Notes under the pieces: generated by a model | What the model was told of the DNA's origin: nothing | The model's input: the letters and a program-made list of their open reading frames with translations, nothing else | Database searches by the model: none | Source: Paracoccaceae bacterium | GTDB lineage: Bacteria; Pseudomonadota; Alphaproteobacteria; Rhodobacterales; Rhodobacteraceae | NCBI GenBank assembly: GCA_018607905.1 | Contig: JABBAP010000024.1 | Location: 1-64,000 of the forward strand | DNA length: 64,000 nt | Reading direction: 5' to 3' | Translations under genes and position numbers: made by a program | Shown: one piece after another, positions 35,533 through 45,125 of the stretch | Numbering within the stretch: position 1 is the stretch's first letter | How the letters are laid out: every line of letters starts with the position of its first letter

Positions 35533-36795
35533 TTAGAGCGCGCGCCAACCGATATCTGTGCGGTAGAATCCCTCGGACCAATCAATTTGATCAATAAGAT
35601 CGTAAGCTGCTGCGCGTGCAGCTGCCAATGATTCTCCGCGCGCGGTAACATTTAAGACACGGCCACCCGTTGCAAGGATCTTATCGTTGCTCAATGCGGT
35701 TCCTGCGTGGAAAATCTGCGCTTTAGAGTTTTGCGAAATGGCGCGTAGGCCATTAATCTGCGTGTTTTTCTTATACGCATTTGGATAGCCTTTTGCTGCG
35801 AGCACAACAGTTAACGCGTGATCATCGGCCCAATTTATCTTTGCATCTGCAAGGCGATGTTCAGCACATGCAATTAGGACGTCGAGGGCTTGTGCACCAA
35901 GACGCATCATCAGAACTTGGCATTCTGGGTCGCCAAAGCGCGCGTTATATTCAACGAGACGAGGTTGGCCATCTTTGATCATGAAACCCGCGTAAAGCAC
36001 GCCCTCATATGGGGTGCCGCGTTTGGCCATTTCATCAATCGTGGGTTGGACGATTTCTGCGAGGGCTTTTGCCTGCACGGTTTCGGTAAGAACTGGCGCC
36101 GGGGAGTAAGCGCCCATGCCCCCTGTATTTGGACCTTCGTCGCCGTCGTAGGCGCGTTTGTGGTCTTGGGCTGTACCGATTGGCAAGATGGAGGTGCCGT
36201 CTGACAAGACAAAGAAGGAGGCTTCTTCGCCTGTCATGAATTCTTCGATCACAACTTCTGCGCCGGCTTCGCCAAAAGAGCCGTCGAACATATCGTCCAC
36301 GGCGGCGAGGGCTTCTTGTACTGTCATGGCGACAATAACACCCTTACCAGCGGCGAGGCCGTCGGCTTTGACGACAATCGGTGCGCCTTGTTGGATGATG
36401 TAGGCTCTTGCGGCTTTTGCATCCTTAAAGTGGGCGTAATCTGCGGTTGGTGCGCCTGACGCGTCGCAAATTTCTTTAGTGAAGGCTTTGGAGGCCTCTA
36501 ATTGCGCGGCTTGTGCGGACGGGCCGAACGTGAGGATGTTCGCGGCACGCAGATCGTCGGCTACACCTGCTGCAAGGGGGGCTTCTGGCCCAATTATGCA
36601 GAAGTCGATATTGTGTTCGCCACAAAATGCGACGACATCCCGACCATTATTGATATCGAGCGGCATGCAGTTGGCGATTTGCGCCATGCCTGCATTTCCT
36701 GGCGCGCAAATGAGGTGGTCGCATTTTGGGTTTTGTTTGACGGCCCACGCAAGGCTGTGTTCGCGCCCGCCGCTGCCTAAAATAAGGATGTTCAT
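35533..36795 (-). CDS. purD: Phosphoribosylamine-glycine ligase (GAR synthetase)
   Basis: 420 residues. ILILGSGGREHSLAWA begins the N-domain, IVVKADGLAAGKGVIVA is the ATP-grasp lysine segment, and GEEASFFVLSDGTSI, DHKRAYDGDEGPNTGGMGAYSP and EYNARFGDPECQVLMM are invariant in PurD. It makes glycinamide ribonucleotide in purine synthesis. Stand-alone gene; divergent from xseA across 76 bases. Confidence 0.97.
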   Translation of the reverse strand: MNILILGSGGREHSLAWAVKQNPKCDHLICAPGNAGMAQIANCMPLDINNGRDVVAFCGEHNIDFCIIGPEAPLAAGVADDLRAANILTFGPSAQAAQLEASKAFTKEICDASGAPTADYAHFKDAKAARAYIIQQGAPIVVKADGLAAGKGVIVAMTVQEALAAVDDMFDGSFGEAGAEVVIEEFMTGEEASFFVLSDGTSILPIGTAQDHKRAYDGDEGPNTGGMGAYSPAPVLTETVQAKALAEIVQPTIDEMAKRGTPYEGVLYAGFMIKDGQPRLVEYNARFGDPECQVLMMRLGAQALDVLIACAEHRLADAKINWADDHALTVVLAAKGYPNAYKKNTQINGLRAISQNSKAQIFHAGTALSNDKILATGGRVLNVTARGESLAAARAAAYDLIDQIDWSEGFYRTDIGWRAL

Positions 36796-36871
36796 GACTG
36801 CTCTCCGCTCTTGCCCCAGTGGTTGTGGTTCTTTTATGGTTGGGTGAGCTGAACCGCAAGAGAGTGCGCCA

Positions 36872-38329
36872 ATGTCTGACCTGATTGATGATCCAGAACC
36901 AGGGCAAAATGCCCCTGAGTTTAGCGTTTCTGAAATTTCTGGGGTGGTAAAGCGAACAATTGAGGGACAGTTTTCGTATGTAAGGGTGCGCGGTGAAATT
37001 GGACGTGTGAATCGCTATGCGTCGGGGCATATCTATTACGATCTGAAAGACGAAGGCGCGGTGCTGAATGCGGTGACTTGGAAAGGACAGGCAAGCAAGC
37101 TGTCTGTTCAACCCGAAGAGGGTATGGAAGTTGTAGCGGTGGGAAAGTTGACAAGCTTTCCCAAGCAATCGAAGTACCAAATGAATGTGTTGGAATTGCG
37201 CGTGGCTGGTGTTGGTGCGTTGATGGCCATGTTGGAAAAACGTAAAAAAGCGTTGGCGAGCGAAGGTTTGTTTGATGTCGATCGCAAGAAACCCATACCG
37301 TATTTGCCCGAAGTGATCGGCGTTGTGACGTCGCCTTCTGGGGCGGTAATTCGCGATATTTTGCATCGCCTGAAGGATCGTTTTCCACGAAAGGTATTGA
37401 TCTGGCCTGTGGCTGTTCAAGGGGATCGGTGCGCGCCAGAGGTTTCGGCAGCGATTGACGGTTTCAATAAGATGACTGCGGGTGGCTCGATGCCAAGGCC
37501 TGATTTGATTATTGTTGCGCGGGGTGGTGGCTCGATTGAGGATTTATGGGGCTTTAATGAAGAGGCCGTGGCACGCGCTGCGGCAGCGTCAGATATTCCG
37601 CTGATTTCGGCAGTCGGGCACGAAACCGATACGACGTTGATTGATTATGTTTCAGATCAACGCGCGCCGACCCCAACGGCTGCTGCTGAACTCGCGGTTC
37701 CTGTTCGTTCGGAATTAGTCGCTTGGCTTGCGTCGATGGAAGAACGTCGGGTTCGTGCCTTGAGTGATGGATTGGCACGGCGACAGCAACGATTACGAGA
37801 TCTATCGCGGGCACTGCCGAATCCTGCGGATATTTTGGCAATGCAGGCCCAAAGGCTCGATTTGCTAGGTGGAAGGTTGCCACGCGCATTGCAGACCGTG
37901 ATCGATCAGCGCAAAGCGCAGGTTGTTGAACATGGCGCTGGGCTGCGACCACAAGTCTTGCAGCGGGGCGTGGTCGCGAAAAAAGATACTTTGCAACGGG
38001 TGGGGCGCAATTTTGTCCGTTCATATCAAAGCAAGGTTGAAGGGGAACGGAAACGTTTGAATAATCTGGAACGGCTACGTGAAACTTTGGGGTATCAAGC
38101 GACACTGGAGCGCGGTTATGCAGTGGTTCGAGATGTGGATGGAGTGTTGGTTTCTGATACCGTTGCGGCACAAGCGGCTGCGGGACTGGAAATTCAGTTT
38201 AAGGATGGGCGATTGGCTGTTGGCGCAGGTGCGACTACTATGACGACAGTTGTGCCTACCAAGCCCGAAAAGGCCAAAGTTGCCAAGCCAAAGCCAAAAA
38301 AAGATGAAGGGCAGGGGAGTCTGTTTTAG
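36872..38329 (+). CDS. xseA: Exodeoxyribonuclease VII large subunit
   Basis: 485 residues. An N-terminal OB fold (VRGEIGRVNRYASGHIYYDL) is followed by the catalytic core: IGVVTSPSGAVIRDILHRL, WPVAVQGDRCAPEV, IIVARGGGSIEDLW, SAVGHETDTTLIDYVSDQRA and PTPTAAAELAVP. A coiled-coil region precedes a lysine-rich tail (KAKVAKPKPKKDEG). With XseB, not seen here, it degrades single-stranded DNA. Confidence 0.96.
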   Translation: MSDLIDDPEPGQNAPEFSVSEISGVVKRTIEGQFSYVRVRGEIGRVNRYASGHIYYDLKDEGAVLNAVTWKGQASKLSVQPEEGMEVVAVGKLTSFPKQSKYQMNVLELRVAGVGALMAMLEKRKKALASEGLFDVDRKKPIPYLPEVIGVVTSPSGAVIRDILHRLKDRFPRKVLIWPVAVQGDRCAPEVSAAIDGFNKMTAGGSMPRPDLIIVARGGGSIEDLWGFNEEAVARAAAASDIPLISAVGHETDTTLIDYVSDQRAPTPTAAAELAVPVRSELVAWLASMEERRVRALSDGLARRQQRLRDLSRALPNPADILAMQAQRLDLLGGRLPRALQTVIDQRKAQVVEHGAGLRPQVLQRGVVAKKDTLQRVGRNFVRSYQSKVEGERKRLNNLERLRETLGYQATLERGYAVVRDVDGVLVSDTVAAQAAAGLEIQFKDGRLAVGAGATTMTTVVPTKPEKAKVAKPKPKKDEGQGSLF

Positions 38330-38335
38330 GGCTGT

Positions 38336-38746
38336 CTAAGCGCCCACATCTGGACCCTTGCAATCCAACGGCTTGGTGTCGATGTTGTACATGAAGATGT
38401 CAAAATCAGTCGATGTAGTTCCCTCGGATCTCGCGTAGTAGCTGCCGCCTTTTCTGAAGAAATGCCAGCACGATGGATCGGTATCTAGACCATAATTAAA
38501 ACAGATAAAGTCCTCTTTCACATACCATTCGCCATCAAGGCATTCTTTCGCATTGTTTTGCCAAAGAGAGCGACGGCGGCTGTAAAACTGTTCTGCGCCA
38601 AAAAAGAAACCGTCTTGTGAGAAGTACATAGTTTTGCCTTGAGATAGGCTTTGGAACTCTTTTGCCGAGACTATCGTTTCGCCATTTTCCTGTGCGTTAA
38701 CCGCTAGGCTAATGAAAACGAAAAGGGTCGTGATGAAATTGCGCAA
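38336..38746 (-). CDS. Small secreted protein of unknown function
   Basis: 136 residues with a signal peptide ending near VNAQ. The mature part has a pattern I recall from many Rhodobacterales secreted proteins: a short helix (SAKEFQSLSQGKTMYF), FFFGAEQFYSRRRSLW, then CLDGEWYVKEDFICFNY and SCWHFF with spaced cysteines, ending CKGPDVG. Four cysteines could make two disulfides. No enzymatic motif. Tail-to-tail with xseA, six bases apart. Confidence 0.68.
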   Translation of the reverse strand: MRNFITTLFVFISLAVNAQENGETIVSAKEFQSLSQGKTMYFSQDGFFFGAEQFYSRRRSLWQNNAKECLDGEWYVKEDFICFNYGLDTDPSCWHFFRKGGSYYARSEGTTSTDFDIFMYNIDTKPLDCKGPDVGA

Positions 38747-38814
38747 TTTTTATCAATCATACTGTTTTGCTACTTATGCCAATTGCACCTTTGAGATGCA
38801 ATCAAAGCTGTCAA

Positions 38815-39864
38815 TTACTGTAAATTTCGGTGGCGCATGGCCCATTTAGCCACAAGGGGGTGCATCACTTTGCGCCAACGTGGTGGGTATAGCGCCAAAA
38901 CAGACATGATACCCGGGCTGTAGGGCAATTGCGGTGCGGTTTCTTTTGAATGGATTTGTAAGTCCGTGTAGGGACGATTGGGTTTTGAATGATGATCTGA
39001 GTGTAGAGGCGCGTTTAGTGTTAGGTTTCGGGTGAACCAATGGGGAGAATTCCAGCTATGATGCGGTGCAACGGGTGGGAATTTCCCGTCAGGGCCTTCG
39101 GATCGTGTTAGCCCGTAATGTTGGACGTAATCAGTTACTAGGAGGCCGGCTTGAGATGTGAATGCGAGGGCGAGATATATCGCAAACGCGACCCAACCAG
39201 CGAGACTAGCGATCAAGCCAAGACACAAAAAACTACCCAAGATATAGGTAAAGTATGGGTTTTTTATCGCTACAGCGCGGCTCCCCACATCATGGCCGAG
39301 CCGCTCATTTTCTGCGCTTAAACCCGCAAGGAATGAGCCTCGCCACGCGCGGACAAAAAACCAATAAAAATTTTCGTTATAACGCGCGGTGTTTGGGTCG
39401 TATCGCGTGGCGACATAAGGATGGTGGATTAGACGATGCGAAGAGGCATGATGACCAAACAGAATGGAGATGAAAAGCCATTTGCCAAGTGCGTACGGAA
39501 AACGGCGTGTTCGATGAATAAGCTCGTGACCGACGGCATTTGATACATGCGCAAAATAAATTGCGTATCCGACGAATAGGGCGAATTTTGTAGGTAACGT
39601 AAATGGTTGATAAGCTAGCGACCATACCGCCGTTACCAATAGAGCAAAATGCAAAAGGGCAAGGAATAGTGGGAGGGTGTTTTTGAAAAGATGTTCTATT
39701 TGGGTATCAGGGCGATTTTCGAACAATTCGTCCGCGATATGGCTGACGACACTTAGTATTACGATAGGAAAGGCCGTCCAAAATCCACCAAAGGTAGATG
39801 CGCAAAGCAGCAGTCCTGCTGGCAATAAAGTGACAACAGAAAAGACGCTTACATATCGTAACAT
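38815..39864 (-). CDS. Alkane 1-monooxygenase (AlkB) family membrane hydroxylase
   Basis: About 349 residues with five or more membrane helices and the histidine boxes of the AlkB/fatty-acid desaturase superfamily: HELIHR, HHASSHRLIHHP and HSDHHSKPNRPY, plus DYVQHYGLTR, the AlkB-specific box. The di-iron site would hydroxylate a long hydrocarbon or fatty chain. No rubredoxin or rubredoxin reductase gene is adjacent. The ATG at 39864 gives the expected N-terminus; an upstream TTG at 39921 has a GAGGTGA ribosome site and would add 19 residues, so it cannot be excluded. Confidence 0.85.
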   Translation of the reverse strand: MLRYVSVFSVVTLLPAGLLLCASTFGGFWTAFPIVILSVVSHIADELFENRPDTQIEHLFKNTLPLFLALLHFALLVTAVWSLAYQPFTLPTKFALFVGYAIYFAHVSNAVGHELIHRTRRFPYALGKWLFISILFGHHASSHRLIHHPYVATRYDPNTARYNENFYWFFVRAWRGSFLAGLSAENERLGHDVGSRAVAIKNPYFTYILGSFLCLGLIASLAGWVAFAIYLALAFTSQAGLLVTDYVQHYGLTRSEGPDGKFPPVAPHHSWNSPHWFTRNLTLNAPLHSDHHSKPNRPYTDLQIHSKETAPQLPYSPGIMSVLALYPPRWRKVMHPLVAKWAMRHRNLQ

Positions 39865-40028
39865 GGTGATATCTGGGTGCAGTGTGATGCCACTAGATAC
39901 CCAACAAAGGTTAAGAAACAAGGTTTAAGCTCACCTCAGCGTTATTCCCCTTTATTCTGTCGCTTTTCGGCGTCGCTTGTATGCTGTCGTGTGCGTATAA
40001 ATGGCACAAATTTTAGAAGGTGAACGGC

Positions 40029-41723
40029 ATGGCACTCGATGAGCGTAAAGGTGTTTGGAAATCTGGTAAGGGTAAAGGTCGTCACACGCCTAAGGGGCGG
40101 CAGGTACAAGACGATGCTTTAGTTGAAGTTCAGGCCCTGTTGGGAGATTGTCCACGTCGCAAAGATTTATTGATCGAACATCTTCATTTGATCCAAGATG
40201 ATTTTGGGCATTTGTCTGCCGCGCATTTGGCGGCTTTGGCCGAAGAAATGAAGATGGCGCAAACGGAAGTCTATGAAGTTGCTACGTTTTATGCTCATTT
40301 TGATGTGGTAAAAGAGGGCGAGGCGACGCCACCCAATCTGACTATTCGTGTCTGTGATAGTTTGGCTTGTGAGTTGGCTGGTTCAGAAGAATTGTTGCGT
40401 GATTTGGCTGCGAAATATTCCAGCGGGAAAGATGTGCGGGTTTTACGTGCGCCGTGTATGGGGCGTTGCGATACGGCGCCGACGCTCGAATTGGGTCACA
40501 ATCACGTTGATCATGCGACAGTTGAAAAAGTTGAAGCTGCTATAAAAGCTGATGATACTCACCCCCACATCCCAGAATACGAAGCATTTGATGCATATCA
40601 CGGAGATGGCGGTTACCTAACGCTCGAGGCTTTGCGTGCAGGCTCCAAAACGCCAGACCAGCTACAAGACGAAGTTCTGGAAAGCGGCTTGCGTGGCATG
40701 GGTGGTGCAGGTTTTCCATCAGGCAAGAAATGGTCGTTTGTTCGTATGAACGAAGGGCCGCGATATTTGGCAGTAAACGGCGACGAGGGCGAACCTGGTA
40801 CGTTTAAGGATCGGTATTTCCTAGAACGGGAACCGCATGTTTTCCTTGAGGGGATGTTGATTGCGGCTTGGGCTGTGGAAGCAGATACTTGTTATATTTA
40901 TATGCGCGATGAATATCCGGCGGTTTTGCATATTTTGGCAAAAGAGATTGCAGCCTTGGAAGATGCTGGACTTGTTGAAGCAGGCTACATCGATCTGCGT
41001 CGTGGTGCGGGCGCGTATATTTGCGGTGAAGAAAGTGCGATGATTGAATCGATTGAGGGCAAACGTGGTATGCCGCGGCATCGCCCGCCGTTTGTAGCAT
41101 CAGTTGGTATCTTTGGTCAGCCAACTTTGGTGCATAATGTTGAAACACTGTACTGGATTGCCAAGGTTGCACGGTCTGGTCCAAGCATTTTTGGCGATCA
41201 TGGTGTGCACGGGCGCAAAGGAATGCGGAGTTATTCGGTGTCTGGTCGCGTAAAGAATCCGGGTGTGAAAATTGCGCCTGCGGGAACGACGATGCAGGAA
41301 TTGATCGACGATCACAGTGGCGGGATGTTAGATGGGCACGCGTTCAAAGCCTATCAACCTGGGGGGCCATCTGCGGGGCTGTTGCCTGCGAGCATGGCAG
41401 ATATCCCGATGGATTTCGATACGCTGCAGGAATATGGCACGTTTATCGGGTCCGCTGCCATTGTTGTCTTGAGCGATAAAGACAGTGCGCGAGGGGCCGC
41501 CTTGAATATGCTGAAATTCTTTGAGGATGAAAGCTGTGGGCAGTGTACGCCGTGCCGTGTTGGGTGTGAAAAGGCCGTAAAGTTGATGTCGCAGGATAAG
41601 TGGGATCAAGGGCTGTTGGAAGAGCTTTCAGTGGCGATGGTGGATGCTTCGATCTGTGGATTGGGACAGGCTGCGCCAAATCCAATTCGTATGGTAATGA
41701 AGCACTTCCCTGACGAGATTTGA
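40029..41723 (+). CDS. NuoE-NuoF fusion, formate dehydrogenase beta/diaphorase type (orphan)
   Basis: 564 residues. The first 170 are NuoE-like with a 2Fe-2S site (CDSLACELAG then APCMGRCD). The rest is NuoF/FdsB-like: GMGGAGFPSGKKWSF for NADH, NGDEGEPGTFKDR for FMN, YICGEESAMIESIEGKRG, and the 4Fe-4S motif ESCGQCTPCRVGCEKAV. Such fusions serve as the NAD-reducing module of soluble formate dehydrogenases or similar complexes. The expected molybdenum alpha subunit gene is not downstream; a YhhN gene follows at once. Start at 40029 has AGAAGG eight bases upstream; GTG at 40020 is part of that site. Confidence 0.85.
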   Translation: MALDERKGVWKSGKGKGRHTPKGRQVQDDALVEVQALLGDCPRRKDLLIEHLHLIQDDFGHLSAAHLAALAEEMKMAQTEVYEVATFYAHFDVVKEGEATPPNLTIRVCDSLACELAGSEELLRDLAAKYSSGKDVRVLRAPCMGRCDTAPTLELGHNHVDHATVEKVEAAIKADDTHPHIPEYEAFDAYHGDGGYLTLEALRAGSKTPDQLQDEVLESGLRGMGGAGFPSGKKWSFVRMNEGPRYLAVNGDEGEPGTFKDRYFLEREPHVFLEGMLIAAWAVEADTCYIYMRDEYPAVLHILAKEIAALEDAGLVEAGYIDLRRGAGAYICGEESAMIESIEGKRGMPRHRPPFVASVGIFGQPTLVHNVETLYWIAKVARSGPSIFGDHGVHGRKGMRSYSVSGRVKNPGVKIAPAGTTMQELIDDHSGGMLDGHAFKAYQPGGPSAGLLPASMADIPMDFDTLQEYGTFIGSAAIVVLSDKDSARGAALNMLKFFEDESCGQCTPCRVGCEKAVKLMSQDKWDQGLLEELSVAMVDASICGLGQAAPNPIRMVMKHFPDEI

Positions 41724-42400
41724 TCGAGATCGACCATAGAGTTGCCATTGGCGTTATGGTCGCGGCGGCAATTTTTGCGCTGATCTATTGGCTTTGGTTT
41801 TGTTACAAACCAGCCAGCACCGCCAAAACGGTCGTGAAGACGGTGAGCGTTGCTTTATTGGCTTTAGCATCCGTTTTGGTTGGCGGACCGTGGTGGCTGA
41901 CGGCTGCGTTGTGTGCCTGCGCGTTGGGTGATTATCTTTTGGCATTGGATCGCGGCAAAGCGTTTTTGGTAGGTGTTGGGGCCTTTGCGCTAGGGCATCT
42001 TTTTTATATTGGTGGGATTTTGAGTTTTCCGCTGTCGGTTCCTGCGCAATTGGGAACAGAGCCAATCGTGTGGATTGTCGCAGTGCTTATCTGTTTAGCG
42101 ATAGTAATGGCTGTGGTTTTGTTTCGACATGCAGGGGAGATGCGGTTCGCAGTTGTATGCTATGTCCCTGTTATTGCAGGATTAGGTGTTTCTGCACTTT
42201 CATTGGCGCCTCAAGGGCCTGTTGTGTTCGCGCTATTTGGTGCCATGTGTTTTCTTACGTCTGATTTTGTGCTGGCGTTGGAAATGTTCGTGCTGCGGGT
42301 AGGGAACGTTGTGCGCAAAGCCACGCCTTTTGTGATTTGGGGAACTTATTGGAGCGCGCAGCTTTTATTGTTGCTTGGGCTGGCTCTGCCCGTGAAATGA
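41720..42400 (+). CDS. YhhN family membrane protein (lysoplasmalogenase-like)
   Basis: 226 residues, about eight short helices. The pattern WWLTAALCACALGDYLLAL, VGVGAFALGHLFYIGGIL and MCFLTSDFVLALEMF matches YhhN/TMEM86, whose characterised members hydrolyse the vinyl-ether bond of lysoplasmalogens. The family aspartates are present in GDYLLALD and SDFVLALE. The likely start is TTG at 41720, overlapping the previous stop; ATG at 41756 is an alternative. Cotranscribed with the NuoE-NuoF fusion. Confidence 0.82.
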   Translation: MIEIDHRVAIGVMVAAAIFALIYWLWFCYKPASTAKTVVKTVSVALLALASVLVGGPWWLTAALCACALGDYLLALDRGKAFLVGVGAFALGHLFYIGGILSFPLSVPAQLGTEPIVWIVAVLICLAIVMAVVLFRHAGEMRFAVVCYVPVIAGLGVSALSLAPQGPVVFALFGAMCFLTSDFVLALEMFVLRVGNVVRKATPFVIWGTYWSAQLLLLLGLALPVK

Positions 42401-42410
42401 AGGCAATATT

Positions 42411-43286
42411 TTAGTAAATTTTGCTGCCTTTTTTTGCACCTGCCATCATGACTTTGGCCTGCTCTGCACGGATCTCCTCATAGAGTTTCATGCTTTCTTC
42501 GGAGAATAACTCCGATGGCCCTGGGTATGGGGTGAACCCGTCTTTTTCAAAGTTTCCTCGGGCAGGGATTGCATAATCTTTGGCGCCACCTTCTTTTCGC
42601 ATTTTTGCAGAGATGTAGCGGATCGCAACTCCAATACGCCGGTCGTCTGAACAGTTTGTACCAGAGCCGTGGACCGTTAGGCCGTGGTGCAGGCTCATGG
42701 ACCCCGGAGGAAGCTCGACAGCAATTTTGTCTTCTGGTGCCACTTCCACTGTGATTTCTTGACCACGTGAAAGGAGATTTAATTCGTCAAAGCTGTCTTC
42801 GTGATCAAGGATTGCGTTTTTATGGCTGCCCTTAACGAAATCCATGCAACCCGAAGCCGTTGTAGCCGGAGACAATGCCAGCCAAGCGGTGAGAATTTGA
42901 TCCATGTTGCCCATGCCCCAATACGCAAGGTCTTGGTGCATTGTGACAACGTGTTTGGTGTGGGCTTCCTTGGTTAGAAATTCGACCGAGTAGAGCATGA
43001 GGTTCGGGCCAAGAATACCTTCTACTGCGTCAAGGATCGGTGGGTGCAGGCCGATTTCACAGGCAAGAGGCAGGACGACCTGCGAATTGACGCGCTTATA
43101 GGTGTTGAGCGGAAGTGGGAGGCCGTTGTCGAGCCAATCGCGTTCGATAGTCTCGAACTGGCTCCGCCATTTGAGCGTTTGATTAGCGTCCGCAACCTGG
43201 ATCGGAAAAAGATAACCGTCTTGCTGATAGGCGTCTTGTTGTTGCGATGTGAGGCGGCCGTTTTGAAGGGGTAATCGATCCAGCAT
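42411..43286 (-). CDS. Phytanoyl-CoA dioxygenase (PhyH) family protein
   Basis: 291 residues. MHQDLAYWGM supplies the HxD pair and SLHHGLTVHGSG the distal histidine of the iron site; IGVAIRYIS carries the 2-oxoglutarate arginine. The family hydroxylates varied substrates, from phytanoyl-CoA to ectoine and small metabolites. The residue order around DWLDNGLPLPLNTYKRVN is shared with uncharacterised bacterial PhyH proteins. An aldehyde dehydrogenase gene lies 141 bases upstream on the same strand and may handle the oxidised product. AGGAT precedes the start. Confidence 0.83.
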   Translation of the reverse strand: MLDRLPLQNGRLTSQQQDAYQQDGYLFPIQVADANQTLKWRSQFETIERDWLDNGLPLPLNTYKRVNSQVVLPLACEIGLHPPILDAVEGILGPNLMLYSVEFLTKEAHTKHVVTMHQDLAYWGMGNMDQILTAWLALSPATTASGCMDFVKGSHKNAILDHEDSFDELNLLSRGQEITVEVAPEDKIAVELPPGSMSLHHGLTVHGSGTNCSDDRRIGVAIRYISAKMRKEGGAKDYAIPARGNFEKDGFTPYPGPSELFSEESMKLYEEIRAEQAKVMMAGAKKGSKIY

Positions 43287-43427
43287 GATAAATCCTGTCG
43301 TTCGTTCTCTTCAGATAAACGCAGGGAGTTTTTGCTGACTATTTCAAAAACGACATGAATGTCTTTTCTGAAACATGGGGCGACCCGCGCAAGAATTGTT
43401 TGCGCAGGTCATGCTTGTTCGTGGCTA

Positions 43428-44864
43428 TTAAACGCCGATTTCAGAGATGAATTTCGTGCGTTGGTATGCTTGAAGGCCTTCCTCGCCGCCCTCAGTCCCG
43501 TAGCCAGAATGGTTTACACCGCCAAATGGGGTTTCTGGCGTTGCAATGCCGAAGTGGTTTACGCCAAACATGCCGACGTTGATACGATCACCGAGTTCTT
43601 GGGACAATGCACCGTTGGACGTAAAGGCATAGCCAGCAAGGCCGTATTCGAGCTTGTTGGCGCGTTCAATCACGTCTTCTTTGTCAGAGAAGGATGTTAT
43701 TGGAGCGACTGGCCCGAAAGGTTCTTCGTTCATGATTTTGGCGTCTTCTGGTACGCCTTTTAAAACGGTAGGTTTGTAGAAAAAGCCTTCGTTGCCAAGG
43801 CGTGAACCGCCAGCGAGAAGTTCTGCGCCGTGAAAGATGGCATCATCTACAAGGTCTTGCATCACATCCAAACGGCGTGCGCCGATCAGTGGGCCCATTT
43901 GCGTGCCCTCAACGATGCCTTGGCCGATGACTACCTCTTTGGCGTGGGCGGCCATGCGTTCTGCGAATTCATCGTAAGCCCCATCTTCGACGTAAAAACG
44001 CGTTGGAGATATGCAAACTTGGCCTGCGTTGCGGAATTTTGTGCCAGCGCACATTTTTGCGGCGGCTTCTATGTTGGCGTCTTTGAAGACCATGACAGGA
44101 GCATGACCACCGAGCTCCATGGTGCAGCGGATCATACGTTTTGCCGCTTGTGCCTGAAGCAGCATGCCGACGGGTGTTGAACCGGTGAAAGACAGTTTCT
44201 TGATAATTGGACTGTCTAGGAGGTAGCTAGACACCTCGGCTGGCTTACCCCAAACGAGGTTGAGAACACCGTTTGGTAGGCCTGCGTCCTGAAAGCAACG
44301 GGTCATCGCGATTGCAGCTGATGGCGTTTCTTCGGATGCTTTCATGATGACAGAGCAGCCAGCGGCAAGGCCGTTGCCAAGTTTTCGCATTACGTTTGAA
44401 GCGGGGAAGTTCCAAGCCACAAACGCGGCGACGGGGCCGACAGGTTCTTTGACCATCATTTGGCGTTGGCCAGCCATGCGTGCAGGGATTAAGCGACCAT
44501 AGGCACGTTTGCCTTGCTCTGCGTCCCACCGAAGGCAACCAATCACGAAATCCATTTCGAGCGAGGCTTCACCTTGGGGTTTGCCCATATCAAGAGCGAT
44601 ATTTTTGGCGATTTCCGATTTCCGCTCTTCCATAAGGTCGGCGGCTTTGTTCAGAATGACTTGGCGAGCGATGGGCGTTGTTGCGCGCCAGATTTTGAAA
44701 CCTTTGTCTGAAGACGCAAGTGCGGCATCAAGATCCGCCTTTGAGGCGTGTGGAAGATGGCCTAATACCTCTTCTGTAGCGGGGTTGATGACGGGTTCGG
44801 TGATTCCCGATGTTCCGTCTGTCCATTTACCATCGATAAAAAGCTGTAGAGTTTCGTAGGCCAT
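43428..44864 (-). CDS. NAD(P)-dependent aldehyde dehydrogenase, succinate-semialdehyde type
   Basis: 478 residues. The cofactor segment FVAWNFPASNVMRKLGNGLAA, LSFTGSTPVGMLL, the catalytic glutamate in TMELGGHAPVMVF and the catalytic cysteine in FRNAGQVCISPTRFYV identify an ALDH. NEEPFGPVAPITSF and the ending close to GYGTEGGEEGL resemble GabD-type and related semialdehyde dehydrogenases. The exact substrate is unknown. It probably works with the PhyH dioxygenase downstream. Confidence 0.87.
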   Translation of the reverse strand: MAYETLQLFIDGKWTDGTSGITEPVINPATEEVLGHLPHASKADLDAALASSDKGFKIWRATTPIARQVILNKAADLMEERKSEIAKNIALDMGKPQGEASLEMDFVIGCLRWDAEQGKRAYGRLIPARMAGQRQMMVKEPVGPVAAFVAWNFPASNVMRKLGNGLAAGCSVIMKASEETPSAAIAMTRCFQDAGLPNGVLNLVWGKPAEVSSYLLDSPIIKKLSFTGSTPVGMLLQAQAAKRMIRCTMELGGHAPVMVFKDANIEAAAKMCAGTKFRNAGQVCISPTRFYVEDGAYDEFAERMAAHAKEVVIGQGIVEGTQMGPLIGARRLDVMQDLVDDAIFHGAELLAGGSRLGNEGFFYKPTVLKGVPEDAKIMNEEPFGPVAPITSFSDKEDVIERANKLEYGLAGYAFTSNGALSQELGDRINVGMFGVNHFGIATPETPFGGVNHSGYGTEGGEEGLQAYQRTKFISEIGV

Positions 44865-44980
44865 GTCGCACCTTTTTGTTAGCGTTTATGCGCTTTAGCC
44901 ACGAATAAGCGGTTGCGACAATGGAAAAAATTCTAATCTTTGCATGAATTCGCCAAAAGAAAAGGTGGATTGGAAACCAT

Positions 44981-45008
44981 TTGCGTTGGCGATAACTTGT
45001 GCTATAGC
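44981..45008 (+). promoter_or_regulatory. Candidate promoter for acpP
   Basis: TTGCGT at 44981-44986 and TATAGC at 45003-45008 are separated by 16 bases. The resulting leader of about 110 bases contains a hairpin TTTGAAG-TGCC-CTTCAAA at 45060-45077. The remainder of this 261-base gap holds nothing else recognisable. Confidence 0.45.
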
Positions 45009-45125
45009 GCGGCGAGAGTTAACCGATGGGGCTGTCGGGCTTGTTTCTATTCCCCATCTTTTGAAGTGCCCTTCAAAGGGCCAATGCGTAAAGCCAAGCT
45101 TTCGCGAAATATGAGGACTTGAAAC

